Below are positions 57,473-64,000 of a stretch of DNA of 64,000 bases, piece after piece; the first letter of the stretch is position 1; the number at the start of each line of letters is the position of its first letter. The translations under genes were made by a program, and so were the position numbers. The stretch comes from JAJDGF01 sp031549325. GTDB lineage: Bacteria; Bacillota; Clostridia; Christensenellales; Aristaeellaceae. Location of the stretch: positions 1 through 64,000 of the forward strand of contig JAVBQA010000031.1 of NCBI GenBank assembly GCA_031549325.1, given 5' to 3'. The notes beneath the pieces are model-generated. The model did no database searches, had not been told where the DNA came from, and saw only the letters and a list, made by a program, of their open reading frames with translations.

Positions 57473-58783
57473 TTGAAGCGTGTTCTGTCGGTACTGGTTC
57501 TGGTGCTGCTGGTTGCGGCAAGTTTTCCGGTCATTGCCATTTCCGAGGCCGCCGATCAGAAAGTTACCATCACCTATTTGTCCCGCTACTCCAACCCCGA
57601 GGAACCGCGCAGCGCATTTTACATGGGCAAGCTGGATGAGTTCCGCGCGGCCAACCCCAACATTGAGGTTGAAGACATCTCCGTGCAAGACAGCAACGCC
57701 TACATTTCCAAGGTGAAGGCATCCGTAGCGGCCGGCTCGCCGCCCGACATGTACATCACCGATGCCTATGCCCAGATCCTGGATCAGGTCAAGAGCGGCA
57801 TGGTCAAGGACATCAGCGGCCTCATCAACTCCCCTGAGTGGACCGGCCCAAAGGATCCGGCGGCGCTGTATCCCTGGACCTATGAGCAGTACGGCATCGA
57901 GGGCGTCTACGGCTGCCCCAACCAGGTCGTGACCGAGCAGATGTTCGTGAACACCAAGATCCTGAAGGAGTATGGCTTTGAAGTGCCCCAGACCTGGGAG
58001 GATATCGTCGCCATGGTTCCCGCGCTGTCCGGCGCCGGCTACCAGCCGGTGTCCCTGGGCACCAAGGACAGCTGGCACGCGGGCGCTTTCCACACCACGC
58101 TGTTCCTGAAGATGTACGGCACCGAGTTCCGCGACAAGTTCGTGGCGGGCGAAATCAAGTGGACAGATCCCGAGAGCGTCGCGGTATTTGAGAAGTTCAA
58201 GGAACTGATCGATGCGGGTGTGTTCGGCGACAGCGATGTGGCCGTGGACACCTTCGTGGCCATGCAGGACTACTGCAACGGCAACTACCCGATGCTGATC
58301 ACCCCCAGCTTCTTCTTCTCGACGATTCAGGCGTCCGACGTGGCGCAGGATTCCGTCGTCATCAACCTGCCCTCCTTCAAGGATCATCCGGAATTCGCGG
58401 GCACCTGGAACGCGGGCACCGGCGAGGGCTTCGTGGTTACCTCCGACCTGAACACCCCCGAGTACGACGCCACCACGAAGCTGTTTGCGCACATCCTGGG
58501 CAAGCAGACCTTCTCTGACTATGCTCAGCTCCTTGGCGGCGGCGTGTTCCCGGTGGATGTGGACTTTGACGCCAGCCAATCCGCCCCCATCATGAAGCAG
58601 TTCATGGACGCCTATGCGGCCCGCACCGGCTCGGCCGACGACCTGGCCCGCTACAGCGACATGACCAACCTGCTGGAGATCTTCCGCGGCGAGACGCAGC
58701 TGTTGTTCACCGGCAAATCCCCGGCGGACATTGCGTCCACCATCCAGGGCGAGTACGACAAGTTTAAGGCCGCCCAGGGCTAA
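57473..58783 (+). CDS. Extracellular sugar-binding protein (family 1)
   Basis: 436 residues. The start is TTG with AGGAGGAG upstream. The signal peptide (KRVLSVLVLVLLVAASFPVIAISEA, in parts) lacks a lipobox Cys. Binding-fold segments are AGSPPDMYITDAYA, YGCPNQVVTEQMFVNTKILKEYGF (in parts) and GNYPMLITPSFFFS. It belongs with the two permeases that follow and probably imports the substrate of the transketolase-transaldolase pathway. Confidence 0.94.
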   Translation: MKRVLSVLVLVLLVAASFPVIAISEAADQKVTITYLSRYSNPEEPRSAFYMGKLDEFRAANPNIEVEDISVQDSNAYISKVKASVAAGSPPDMYITDAYAQILDQVKSGMVKDISGLINSPEWTGPKDPAALYPWTYEQYGIEGVYGCPNQVVTEQMFVNTKILKEYGFEVPQTWEDIVAMVPALSGAGYQPVSLGTKDSWHAGAFHTTLFLKMYGTEFRDKFVAGEIKWTDPESVAVFEKFKELIDAGVFGDSDVAVDTFVAMQDYCNGNYPMLITPSFFFSTIQASDVAQDSVVINLPSFKDHPEFAGTWNAGTGEGFVVTSDLNTPEYDATTKLFAHILGKQTFSDYAQLLGGGVFPVDVDFDASQSAPIMKQFMDAYAARTGSADDLARYSDMTNLLEIFRGETQLLFTGKSPADIASTIQGEYDKFKAAQG

Positions 58784-58800
58784 TGCACCATTGGACCCCC

Positions 58801-58833
58801 GTGGGGCCAAAGCGGGTTTCGCTTTGGCCCCAC
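58801..58833 (+). other. Intercistronic stem-loop after the third binding-protein gene
   Basis: GTGGGGCCAAAGCG (58801-58814) pairs perfectly with CGCTTTGGCCCCAC (58820-58833) around GGTTT. No T tract follows. Same position as in the other two importer operons. Confidence 0.75.
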
Positions 58834-58856
58834 TTCTGCGGATGGAGGCTGGACGC

Positions 58857-59747
58857 ATGCAGTATCGGTTGAGGGGCAAGAAATACCCCCTGGAGGGCGC
58901 GCTTTGGCTGCTGCCCGCCGTTTTGGTGTTCTCGGTGTTCATCATTGGACCACTGATCAGCATGGTCCGAACCTCGTTCTTCGACTGGAACGGCATGCCC
59001 AATATGCCCATGGCTTGGGTGGGCATGCAGAACTATGTCACCTTTTTCAGCGACTACGCGGCGTCCAGCGTGATTCGAAACATGGGCATCATGTTTGCGA
59101 TGCATCTGCTGCTGACGCTGCCGATCTCGTTCTTTCTCGCCTCGGTGGTCAACATCGGTACAAAAGGCGTGCGCGCGCTCAAGACGGTGTACTTTCTGCC
59201 CACCGTCATCAACCGCGTGGCCATCGGCATCATGTTCAACTTTCTGGTGCTGCCCCGCGTCGGGCCGGTTACGGTGCTGATTCGCACGCTGGGGCTTGGA
59301 AACATCAACCTGCTGGGGAATCTTTCAACCGTCATGGCCGCCGTCACGTCCGTTGAAATCTGGGCCAGCTGCGGGTTCTACATGATCCTGTTCCTATCCG
59401 GCATGGCGGCCATCCCGGAGGACCTGTACGAAGCGGGCGCAATCGACGGCACGAACGCTTGGCAGCGCCTGCGCTACATCACCGTTCCCTCGCTGAAGCA
59501 GACATTCCGCATCGTGATCGTGCTGATCCTGACCGGCGCGTTTAAAATCTTTGATTTTGTGATGGTGCTCACCTCGGGCGGCCCAGGCAACGCCTCCGAG
59601 GTGCCCGCCACCGTCATCTACAAGCGCGCGTTTCTGGACAATCGCTTTGGCTACGCCGACGCCATCGCCGCGATGACAGTTGCGGCTTGCCTGCTGATCA
59701 CAGTGCTGTTCAATTATTTGTTCCGCGACCGGACGGAAGGGCGGTGA
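58857..59747 (+). CDS. Sugar ABC transporter permease (MalF type)
   Basis: 296 residues with six helices. EAA loop: DLYEAGAIDGTNAWQRLRYITVP (in parts); VLTSGGPGNASEV precedes the last helix. ATG 58857 has GGAGG upstream; upstream in-frame starts lie inside the binding-protein gene and the stem-loop. Confidence 0.95.
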   Translation: MQYRLRGKKYPLEGALWLLPAVLVFSVFIIGPLISMVRTSFFDWNGMPNMPMAWVGMQNYVTFFSDYAASSVIRNMGIMFAMHLLLTLPISFFLASVVNIGTKGVRALKTVYFLPTVINRVAIGIMFNFLVLPRVGPVTVLIRTLGLGNINLLGNLSTVMAAVTSVEIWASCGFYMILFLSGMAAIPEDLYEAGAIDGTNAWQRLRYITVPSLKQTFRIVIVLILTGAFKIFDFVMVLTSGGPGNASEVPATVIYKRAFLDNRFGYADAIAAMTVAACLLITVLFNYLFRDRTEGR

Positions 59748-59751
59748 TCAT

Positions 59752-60582
59752 ATGAAGAAGAAAGTTACGATCACCGGCGTCCTGATGGGCGCGCTCGGCG
59801 CCGTCTGGCTGTTCATCACCGCGTTTCCGCTGTATTTTACGCTGGTCTCGTCGTTCAAGACCGACAAGGAGATCTTTCAGAACTACTTCGCGCCGCCAAT
59901 GCAGTTCCACTTTGAGAACTATGTGCAGGCGCAGAAGATGTCCAACCTGCTGCGCGCGCTGATGAATTCGGTGGGCATCGCGCTGGTATCCATTGTTGTG
60001 CTTCTGTTCATCGACATCCTGGCCGCCTACATCCTGGGCCGCAAGAAAGTCCCTTTTTCGGGCATCCTGATGGTGTTCCTGTCGGCGGCGATCATGATCC
60101 CGCTGCAGAGCATCCTGATCCCCATCGTGCAGCTGGTTGCGCGCATGGACGCCTACAACAACATGGCCATGATGACGCTGGTGTACGTGGCGGTAAACAT
60201 GAGCTTTGGGTTCTTCGTGCTGTATGGCAGCGTGCTCGGCGTCAGCCGCGAAATCGATGAATCAGCCGAAATCGACGGCTGTAACCTGTTTCAGCTGGTG
60301 TTCCGCATCATCGCGCCCATGATCAAGCCGGCGCTCGCCACCTGCGCCATTGTGTCGTTTCTGTTCATCTACAACGAACTGGCGCTGGCCAACGTACTCA
60401 TCAGCAAGAACAGCCTGAAGATGATTTCGGTGGCGCTGCTCAACTTCAAGGGCGACTTTGGCGTCTACTACGCCTACACTTTTGCCGCCATCGTGATCGG
60501 CATCATCCCAACTTTGCTTTTCTACATTTTCGCGCAAGAGAATGTTGAAAAAGGCCTGGCCGCCGGCGCCATCAAAGGCTGA
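59752..60582 (+). CDS. Sugar ABC transporter permease (MalG type)
   Basis: 276 residues, six helices, EAA loop with EIDESAEIDGCNLFQLVFRIIAPM (in parts) and the C-terminal end GLAAGAIKG. Four bases after the MalF-type gene. As with the other two importers, no ATPase gene is linked. Confidence 0.95.
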   Translation: MKKKVTITGVLMGALGAVWLFITAFPLYFTLVSSFKTDKEIFQNYFAPPMQFHFENYVQAQKMSNLLRALMNSVGIALVSIVVLLFIDILAAYILGRKKVPFSGILMVFLSAAIMIPLQSILIPIVQLVARMDAYNNMAMMTLVYVAVNMSFGFFVLYGSVLGVSREIDESAEIDGCNLFQLVFRIIAPMIKPALATCAIVSFLFIYNELALANVLISKNSLKMISVALLNFKGDFGVYYAYTFAAIVIGIIPTLLFYIFAQENVEKGLAAGAIKG

Positions 60583-60612
60583 TATCACTTGATCTATTAG
60601 GAGGTTATCATC

Positions 60613-61227
60613 ATGGCTGAGTTTATGTCCTACGATCCCTGGGCGCGCACCAAGACCCGCAACGGCATCCCGGCGGACGAACTGATCTCCGCGCTGCAAA
60701 AGAGCATCCGCAGAGGCCTGGACGAGATCGCCATCGACTGCGCGTACGAGATGTACATTTCGAGTCCTCAGCTGGAGGAAAAGCTGTGGCGAAGGCTGAT
60801 CGCCATCTCTGTGGAGGACATCGGCTTTGGCGAGCCCATGGCGCCGATGCTGGTGAACAATCTGAACCAGATGCGCAAGAATTTCGCCTATGCGGACGGC
60901 GACCGCCCCATGTTCTTCATGCACGCCATCCGCTATCTGTGCAAGTGCCACAAAGAGCGCTCCACCGACCACCTGAAGAATCTGGTCATGAAGAAGTTCG
61001 CTGAGGGCTATGTGCCGATCGTGCCCGAGTACGCTTACGACATGCACACCACCAAGGGCAAGGCCAACGGGCGCGACGTGATCCACTTTCTGGAGGAAGC
61101 CAGCCGCGTTGATCCTGTGATGGACGGCTATGACGATCACTACCGCCAGATGCTGATCGCCGAAATGAAAAAGCCCGCGCAACCTCATGTTGAGGGCGCA
61201 TTCGAGTACAACTGCTGGCAAGAGTAA
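60613..61227 (+). CDS. Stand-alone RarA/MgsA C-terminal-domain protein
   Basis: 204 residues. It matches the C-terminal part of replication-recombination ATPase RarA/MgsA: DELISALQKSIRRGLDEIAIDCAYEM (in parts) corresponds to the ALxxSIRxGDxDAAxYWLARM region, and LWRRLIAISVEDIGFGEP to ARRLVxxASEDIGxAxP. The AAA+ ATPase domain is missing altogether, and the frame starts cleanly with AGGAGG before the ATG, so this is not a broken RarA. It ends a sugar operon, 30 bases after a permease. Role is unknown; it could be an adaptor or enzyme that reuses the helical tetramerisation domain. Confidence 0.75.
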   Translation: MAEFMSYDPWARTKTRNGIPADELISALQKSIRRGLDEIAIDCAYEMYISSPQLEEKLWRRLIAISVEDIGFGEPMAPMLVNNLNQMRKNFAYADGDRPMFFMHAIRYLCKCHKERSTDHLKNLVMKKFAEGYVPIVPEYAYDMHTTKGKANGRDVIHFLEEASRVDPVMDGYDDHYRQMLIAEMKKPAQPHVEGAFEYNCWQE

Positions 61228-61233
61228 TCACCG

Positions 61234-61249
61234 TTGTACAAATGTACAA
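61234..61249. repeat. Perfect inverted repeat after the operon
   Basis: TTGTACA-AA-TGTACAA, a perfect 7+7 dyad directly after the last stop codon and touching the terminator stem. It could be an operator or part of the transcript end. Confidence 0.5.
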
Positions 61250-61275
61250 AAAAGGGCGCAAACGCGTCCTTTTTT
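61248..61275 (+). terminator. Rho-independent terminator of the right-hand operon
   Basis: AAAAAAGGGCGC pairs with GCGTCCTTTTTT (one G-T pair) around AAAC. The T run makes it effective on the plus strand. Confidence 0.85.
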
Positions 61276-61377
61276 GCGTCTATGCGCAAACCACCGGCAA
61301 GGTCTAAACATCTTCCTTGAACTCCATGTGACATCATTTCCCGAACCATGAACACAACCGTAATCTCCAGATATAGA

Positions 61378-61467
61378 AAGGCGCCTTAATATTTACATTC
61401 GAAATTGCAAAATACCATTGACAGATTGCTAAGGCACCTGTATAATCCAAATTGTAAGGCACCTTAC
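61378..61467. promoter_or_regulatory. Three copies of a MarR box (TAAGGYRCCTTA-like)
   Basis: AAGGCGCCTT at 61378-61387, TAAGGCACCT at 61430-61439 within the promoter spacer, and GTAAGGCACCTTAC at 61454-61467 just after the -10. All share AAGG-N2-CCTT symmetry. Their position over and around the promoter points to tight autorepression by the MarR protein. Confidence 0.75.
61418..61446 (+). promoter_or_regulatory. Consensus promoter of the marR-type gene
   Basis: Perfect TTGACA (61418-61423) and TATAAT (61441-61446) with a 17-base spacer containing one MarR box. Confidence 0.92.
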
Positions 61468-61503
61468 TACGCAAAAACAGAAATGTTAAGGAGGATTGTG
61501 AGT

Positions 61504-62208
61504 ATGAGCAATCATGAAGAAAGTACCAATGAAACGGCGCGCACTGGGAATCAAGATTTAATTGAGCAGTTCAGCCGTCTGCAGTGGCTGATGATGCGTT
61601 CCCACCTGCACAACCACCGTCAACATGGCCCCATGGGCAACCCTCATCGCGGCCAGGGCAGGGTGCTAAAGCTGCTGAGCATGCGCCCGGAGATCAGCCA
61701 GAAAGAGCTAACCTTCTTGCTGGACATGCGCCCCCAGTCGCTGGGTGAGCTGCTGACAAAGCTTGAGCGCAGCGGCTACATAACCCGGGAACCGTCCGCG
61801 TCTGACCGGCGCGTGATGAACATCCAGCTGACCGAGCAGGGCAAAGAGGCAGCCGCCGATGTGGAGTCCAAGGGCAGCCAGGACGAGCTGTTTTCCTGCC
61901 TGAATGACGAGGAGCAGGCGACGCTGAGCGGTTACCTGACGCGCCTCATCGAGGCGCTGGAGAGTCAGCTGGGCGACGAGGACGAGCGCTTCGACTGGAA
62001 CGACCGGCGCGGCTTCTTGGGTGGGCACGATCCGCGCTGCGAAGGCCGCCACGGCTTCGGCCCCGATGACATGCGCGGCCACGGCTTCGGTCCGGACGGC
62101 ATGCGCAGGGACGGCCGCTTTATGCCGATGGGCGGCATGCGAGGCGGGTTCGCCCCGCGCGGCCCTGGCTTCGGCGAACACCCCAAGAATCCAGAGGAAG
62201 AACTCTAA
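61504..62208 (+). CDS. MarR-family regulator with Gly/Arg/His-rich tail
   Basis: 234 residues. The winged helix (GRVLKLLSMRPEISQKELTFLLDMRPQSLGELLTKLERSGYI and wing EPSASDRRVMNIQLTEQGK, in parts) is typical of MarR. After the dimer helix, residues ~170-234 form a low-complexity tail with two HGFGPDxMR repeats and many Gly, Arg, Met and His. Such tails occur in some MarR proteins and may bind metal or nucleic acid. GGAGG lies nine bases before the ATG. Autoregulated via the boxes upstream; its target is probably the small gene that follows and possibly a distant transporter. Confidence 0.9.
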   Translation: MSNHEESTNETARTGNQDLIEQFSRLQWLMMRSHLHNHRQHGPMGNPHRGQGRVLKLLSMRPEISQKELTFLLDMRPQSLGELLTKLERSGYITREPSASDRRVMNIQLTEQGKEAAADVESKGSQDELFSCLNDEEQATLSGYLTRLIEALESQLGDEDERFDWNDRRGFLGGHDPRCEGRHGFGPDDMRGHGFGPDGMRRDGRFMPMGGMRGGFAPRGPGFGEHPKNPEEEL

Positions 62209-62230
62209 TCAAGCCGAGGGAGGGATACCC

Positions 62231-62356
62231 ATGAACACCGTCATCATTCTTGCGCTGACGGTCTGGGGCGTCCAGATCGCGCACGCGCTGAGCGGGGCAC
62301 TCAATGAACCCACGCTCTGGTCGACCGAAGACGAGGACGGATCCACCGCCGCCTGA
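62231..62356 (+). CDS. Small 41-residue membrane protein
   Basis: MNTVIILALTVWGVQIAHALSGALNEP and then an acidic tail (STEDEDGST). One hydrophobic helix at the N-terminus. A good ribosome-binding site (GAGGGAGGG) lies six bases before the ATG, and it follows the MarR gene by 22 bases. Small membrane proteins downstream of MarR regulators often modulate transporters; here the function is unknown. Family not recognised. Confidence 0.6.
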   Translation: MNTVIILALTVWGVQIAHALSGALNEPTLWSTEDEDGSTAA

Positions 62357-62366
62357 TTGGATAAAC

Positions 62367-62395
62367 AGAGAGCCTTGCATCGCGCAAGGCTCTCT
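62367..62395. terminator. Hairpin between convergent marR unit and fucosidase gene
   Basis: AGAGAGCCTTGC (62367-62378) pairs with GCAAGGCTCTCT (62384-62395). Only pyrimidine-rich sequence without a T run follows, so termination may be partial. Confidence 0.6.
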
Positions 62396-62422
62396 CGCGC
62401 TGCAGCTTGCTTTTCATTGCCC

Positions 62423-63679
62423 CTAGGCCCATCCGTGCAGCGGCTCGAATTCAACCTGCGCCTCTTCGGTTTCCACCGCGATGCAGATGTTCACGGCTTC
62501 CCTCAGGTGCGCCGGCAGGTAGAACTCCCACTGACTCTCGTGCTCGCAGTTTTCCCCCATGCGGAATTTCACCGGCTCACCGCTGCCCAGCAGCTTTGCA
62601 CTCCGGATCTTCGAATGGATATTGTAGATGATCGCGCGGGGCGCGGGCTCCACAATGTGAATATAGAACTTGTTTCCCCTGCCGGTGAACAGCGCCCACT
62701 CCAGGTCGTATGGATACAGGGGCAGACAGCGCGTCTTATAGATCGCCTCGCCGTTGGCCTTCAGCCAATCCCCCACTGAATCCAGCACCTGCCCGCAGCC
62801 CTCCGGCACATTCCCGTCAGCGTCAGGCCCAACGTTCAACAGATAGTTGCCGCCGCGCCCGTTGATCTTGATGAGCTTTCTGATCACCTCGTCGGGCGAC
62901 TTCCAGCTGACGTCGTCCTTCCGGAAGCCCCAGGTCTCATTCAGCGTGGCCGGCACCTCCCAGTCGCCCTGATACGGCAGCAGCGGGATGAAGTTGTCGC
63001 CGGTGGTCATGTATTCGCCCAGGTTGTTGCCGATGCGCCCGGACACGATGCAGTTCGGCTGGTAGCTCTTCACGAAGTCGAACAGCTCTCGGCTCTCTTG
63101 CTCGGTCATCTCAAGCGGCGTGTCGAACCAGATCAGGCCCAGCTCGCCGTACCCGGTCAGCAGCTCCTTCAGCTGAGGTTTGCACACGCGCTCTAGGTAA
63201 GCTCTGAAGTTTTTCCCGCCGTTGTCCTTGAAGGCCGCGTAGCCGTCCGGATCGTGCCAGTCCTGCGCTTGGGAATAATACAGGCAGAACTTCATGCCGT
63301 ACTTCTCGCAGGCCAGCTGCAGCTCCTTCGTCACGTCGCGCCCAAACGGCGTCGCGTCCACGACGTTGTAGGGATTGCACTTGGAATGGTACATCGCAAA
63401 CCCGTCGTGGTGTTTGGCAGTAAACACGAGGTAGCGCATGCCCCATTCTTCCTTCGCCCGCTTGATTAGCGCGTCGGCGTCGAAATGCTTGGGGTTGAAC
63501 TGCCGCGCCAGCTTCTCATACTCATGAACCGGAATGTCCAGATGGTTCATAATCCACTCTCCGATGTTCGGCGTCTTTTGACCGTTGTATTCGCCCGCCA
63601 GCACGGCATAGAGCCCCCAGTGGATGAACAATCCGTACTTTGCATCCTTAAACCAGGCCTGGTGCGTGTCCTTAATCAT
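62423..63679 (-). CDS. Alpha-L-fucosidase (GH29)
   Basis: 418 residues. GH29 features are WFKDAKYGLFIHWGLYAV at the N-terminus, YLVFTAKHHDGFAMYHSK, and the nucleophile Asp186 in GLIWFDTP. A C-terminal beta-sandwich is reduced. No signal peptide, so it removes fucose from imported oligosaccharides in the cytoplasm. GGAGG precedes the ATG, which overlaps the LacI gene end by eight bases, so the fucosidase belongs to an operon led by that LacI gene. Confidence 0.94.
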   Translation of the reverse strand: MIKDTHQAWFKDAKYGLFIHWGLYAVLAGEYNGQKTPNIGEWIMNHLDIPVHEYEKLARQFNPKHFDADALIKRAKEEWGMRYLVFTAKHHDGFAMYHSKCNPYNVVDATPFGRDVTKELQLACEKYGMKFCLYYSQAQDWHDPDGYAAFKDNGGKNFRAYLERVCKPQLKELLTGYGELGLIWFDTPLEMTEQESRELFDFVKSYQPNCIVSGRIGNNLGEYMTTGDNFIPLLPYQGDWEVPATLNETWGFRKDDVSWKSPDEVIRKLIKINGRGGNYLLNVGPDADGNVPEGCGQVLDSVGDWLKANGEAIYKTRCLPLYPYDLEWALFTGRGNKFYIHIVEPAPRAIIYNIHSKIRSAKLLGSGEPVKFRMGENCEHESQWEFYLPAHLREAVNICIAVETEEAQVEFEPLHGWA

Positions 63680-64000
63680 GGGGCGTTCCTCCTGTTTTGT
63701 GATCGTGGCAATCCTTCACTGATTCGCGGATCACGAGCCTCGGCGGCAGTCGGTAACACCTGCCCGGAGGCGGCAGCGGCGGGTCCTTCAACAGCCGGCG
63801 CTGCACCAGCTCGCTGGCCAAGCTCCCCATGTCCGCCGTTGGCTGGGTGACGGTGCTGAGCTTTGTGGGCAGGATGTCGATGGGAATCAGCTCGTCGTAC
63901 ATGATGAACGACAGCTCACCCGGGATGTCGACGCCCTTGCTGTACACCACTTCCAGCACGCCCATGGAGATGTGATGGTTGGCGGTCAGCAGCGCCGTCG
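63672..64000 (-). CDS. LacI-family regulator, C-terminal fragment
   Basis: The frame runs off the window edge; 108 codons are visible. The part shows SKGVDIPGELSFIMYDELIPIDILPTKLSTVTQPTADMGSLASELVQRRL (in parts), the usual final segment of LacI effector domains, followed by PRLVIRESV. The DNA-binding domain is outside the window. It overlaps the fucosidase start and probably controls it. Confidence 0.88.
   Translation of the reverse strand, partial: TALLTANHHISMGVLEVVYSKGVDIPGELSFIMYDELIPIDILPTKLSTVTQPTADMGSLASELVQRRLLKDPPLPPPGRCYRLPPRLVIRESVKDCHDHKTGGTPHD

Noticed and set aside
57425..59026. 533-codon open frame on the minus strand
   Set aside because: Opposite the third binding-protein gene and extending into the permease; composition is typical of a complement-strand artefact.
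60613..61227. Truncated rarA pseudogene
   Set aside because: The gene starts with its own ribosome-binding site and ATG, the upstream sequence is a different intact gene, and the frame is undisturbed.

Overview
The window is GC-rich (about 60 % by eye), almost fully coding DNA. It most likely comes from a saccharolytic, anaerobic, single-membrane member of the Clostridia, perhaps Christensenellales-like (the rank is inference). Support comes from MutS2, an LCP cell-wall transferase, ZapA, short-form HisG with HisZ, AzlCD, NusG_II/Gx proteins, corrinoid methyl transfer with an RACo-type activator, and many binding-protein sugar transporters with LacI, AraC and GntR regulators. I saw no tRNA, rRNA, CRISPR array, insertion sequence or phage gene.

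Layout. 0-8.8 kb: the tail of a membrane glycosyltransferase, then (minus strand) zapA, a U32 peptidase, mutS2, an OmpR-type two-component pair and an HtrA protease. 8.8-16.1 kb: a compact histidine operon, hisZG-D-C-B-H-A-F-IE, whose first gene is a HisZ-HisG fusion. It is divergent from azlCD, with consensus promoters on both sides of a perfect palindrome. 17.3-24.8 kb: a MerR-TipAS regulator, a second two-component system, a DUF4342 protein, an LCP protein, an ApbE flavin transferase divergent from a NusG_II/Gx pair, and a secreted C39-like peptidase.

24.8-64 kb is a carbohydrate-catabolism island. (i) 24.8-32.2 kb: ABC importer, two zinc dehydrogenases and a TIM-barrel isomerase, with a divergent LacI. 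(ii) 32.3-36.8 kb: a corrinoid methyl-transfer module made of a UroD-type methyltransferase, a PocR-AraC regulator, a corrinoid protein and an RACo-like reductive activator. (iii) 37-51.8 kb: LacI, split transketolase, FGGY kinase, FucI-like isomerase, ABC importer, GH78 rhamnosidase, a GH63-like enzyme and a GH127-like enzyme, all on the minus strand. (iv) 52.2-61.2 kb: a divergent plus-strand operon with an Asp/Glu-racemase-like protein, TIM-barrel isomerase, a second split transketolase, FadR/GntR regulator, transaldolase, ABC importer and a stand-alone RarA/MgsA C-terminal domain. (v) 61.4-64 kb: an autoregulated MarR with a 41-residue partner, then a GH29 fucosidase and the end of another LacI.

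The glycosidases have no signal peptides, so small glycosides are probably imported and hydrolysed in the cytoplasm. Isomerase, kinase and transketolase would then feed the sugars into the pentose-phosphate pool. Methyl groups from methylated substrates could pass to the corrinoid protein. Rhamnosidase, fucosidase, GH127-like enzyme, transketolase pathway and demethylation module together fit plant cell-wall (for example rhamnogalacturonan) or plant-glycoside use. That integrated reading is inference.
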